In this document: one piece after another, positions 4,789 through 5,807 of the stretch | How positions within the stretch are numbered: position 1 is the first letter of the stretch | Layout: each line of letters begins with the position of its first letter | Source: Candidatus Aminicenantota bacterium | Lineage (GTDB): Bacteria > Acidobacteriota > Aminicenantia > Aminicenantales > Aminicenantaceae | Assembly (NCBI GenBank): GCA_030607635.1 | Contig: JAUWJP010000122.1 | Span: forward strand, 1-5,807 | DNA: 5,807 bases | Direction: 5' to 3' | The notes under the pieces: model-generated | What the model was told of the DNA's origin: nothing | What the model saw: the letters and a program-made list of their open reading frames with translations, nothing else | The model's database searches: none | Program-made: the position numbers and the translations under genes

Positions 4789-5807
4789 ATGACCGCAATA
4801 AAACCATCCGAAATCAAAAATCATCTCAAGGGACTTTCAAGAAGAGATTTTGTTAAATATTTATTCGCAGGCTCTGCTGTATCTCTCTATTCTCTTAACA
4901 TGTTAAACGCAGCTGTTTATCAGAGCATCACTTCTTTAAACCAGAAATACATACAGGACGAATCGCCTGATGGAGTTTACTGGGATGCAGTAGGCAAACA
5001 TTTTCTTTTCCAGGATGGGCTAATCATGATGAACAACGGAACCGTAGGCCCTATGCCTGAGCCTGTTTTCAACACTTTGATCAAATATTTTAAGCTTCAG
5101 GTCACCAATCCTTTTGATTGTTATAATTTTATCCCCAGAAAAAAGGAAGAGGTTCGAGCCAAACTTGCCCGGTTTATAAACGCCTCTCCTGATGAAGTTG
5201 TCATGACGAGAAACACGACTGAAGGCATGAATTTTGTTGCCAATGGCCTGGATTTAAAGGAAGGAGATGAAGTTCTTCTCTCCAGCATGGAGCATCCTGC
5301 AGGAATTCATCCGTGGAGGCTCAAAGAAAAAAGATACGGAATTAAAATCAAAGAAGTTCCTCTCGGTCTTCCCCCGAAAAGCGTCGACGAAATTGTCAGT
5401 GCTTTTCAAAAAGCCATAACACCCAGGACAAAGATCATCAGCATCAGTCACACGGTCTATATTTCAGGACTCGTGTTCCCTATCAAAGAACTAAGCAAAA
5501 TGGCTCATGAAAAGGGAGTTCTTGTAGTAGCTGACAGTGCTCATGGAATTGGCATGCTTGATCTTAACATGGAGCAACTTGGAGTCGATTTTTTTGCTTC
5601 CAGTCCCTATAAATGGCTGGGAGCTCCGACAGGTATAGGCTTGTTTTATGTCAGAAAAGAAGCTCAGGATAAGCTGTGGCCAACGATCGCCTCTTCAGGC
5701 TGGGATAGTCGTGAGAATGCAAGAAAATATGAAACGCTGGGCCAGAGAGCGGATGCCCTGGCTGTTGCCCTCGGAGAAGCGCTTGATTTTCAGAGTGCTA
5801 TCGGCAA
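4789..5807 (+). CDS. Tat-signal class V aminotransferase fold PLP enzyme (isopenicillin N epimerase / cysteine desulfurase-like), C-terminus cut off
   Basis: The frame stays open for 339 codons to the right edge, so roughly the last quarter of a usual 420-450-residue enzyme is missing. The N-terminus has a Tat signal: SRRDFVKYLFAGSA (17-30, twin Arg 18-19) plus a hydrophobic stretch to about residue 43. The fold-type I PLP domain follows: NNGTVGPMP (82-90), TRNTTEGMNF (140-149, cofactor phosphate region), EHP (169-171), ADSAHGIG (248-255) with Asp249 for the pyridine nitrogen and His252 stacking the ring, and SSPYKWLGAPTGIG (271-284) with Lys275 as the Schiff-base lysine. All catalytic residues visible here are intact. 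The His in ADSAH and the TTEGMN block point to the isopenicillin N epimerase-like branch rather than typical IscS. Neither the substrate nor desulfurase activity can be told. Tat export would let the enzyme fold with PLP before leaving the cytoplasm. A strong promoter and ribosome binding site precede it. Confidence 0.9.
   Translation, partial: MTAIKPSEIKNHLKGLSRRDFVKYLFAGSAVSLYSLNMLNAAVYQSITSLNQKYIQDESPDGVYWDAVGKHFLFQDGLIMMNNGTVGPMPEPVFNTLIKYFKLQVTNPFDCYNFIPRKKEEVRAKLARFINASPDEVVMTRNTTEGMNFVANGLDLKEGDEVLLSSMEHPAGIHPWRLKEKRYGIKIKEVPLGLPPKSVDEIVSAFQKAITPRTKIISISHTVYISGLVFPIKELSKMAHEKGVLVVADSAHGIGMLDLNMEQLGVDFFASSPYKWLGAPTGIGLFYVRKEAQDKLWPTIASSGWDSRENARKYETLGQRADALAVALGEALDFQSAIG

Noticed and set aside
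4618..4824. Minus-strand 68-codon frame over the aminotransferase promoter
   Set aside because: It covers the promoter, ribosome binding site and Tat signal of a convincing plus-strand gene and shows no motif.

Overview
The window is a piece of an AT-rich bacterial chromosome with six protein genes, two of them cut by the window edges. Several features suggest an uncultured, mesophilic, anaerobe-type lineage, with Candidatus Aminicenantes (Acidobacteriota-like) as my best guess. These features are a secreted C10 (streptopain-type) protease with a Spi prodomain, a Tat-exported DUF362 protein, a DUF6599 protein, a Tat-exported class V aminotransferase, and short hairpin repeats in the intergenic DNA. 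The taxonomy is an inference from gene content and is not proven by the sequence. There is no rRNA, tRNA, insertion sequence, phage gene or CRISPR array.

Left part (1-936): the minus strand carries the N-terminal part of a secreted C10 cysteine protease precursor that runs off the left edge. It reads away from a roughly 277-base divergent spacer that has little clear content. Centre-left (937-2285): two overlapping plus-strand genes, a zinc-ribbon NUDIX hydrolase and a DUF89 (ARMT1-like, damage-control phosphatase) protein, share an ATGA stop/start. This looks like a small metabolite-cleanup operon. It is followed by an inverted repeat and a hairpin plus T-tract that resembles a terminator.

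Centre-right (2464-4488): a DUF362 protein with a twin-arginine signal is followed, after a 120-base gap holding a dispersed-repeat fragment, by a membrane-anchored DUF6599 protein. A tandem pair of the same hairpin plus T-tract repeat follows. Right part (4731-5807): a good sigma-70-like promoter and a strong ribosome binding site precede a Tat-signal class V aminotransferase fold enzyme, which is cut by the right edge.

The unifying theme is export. Four of the six products carry a signal peptide, a Tat signal or a membrane anchor. The most interesting hypotheses are the NUDIX/DUF89 clean-up pair, the DUF362-DUF6599-aminotransferase run of envelope proteins of unknown function, and the GTAGGGG-type hairpin repeat family that sits at the ends of two transcription units. 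No defence or mobile system is evident.
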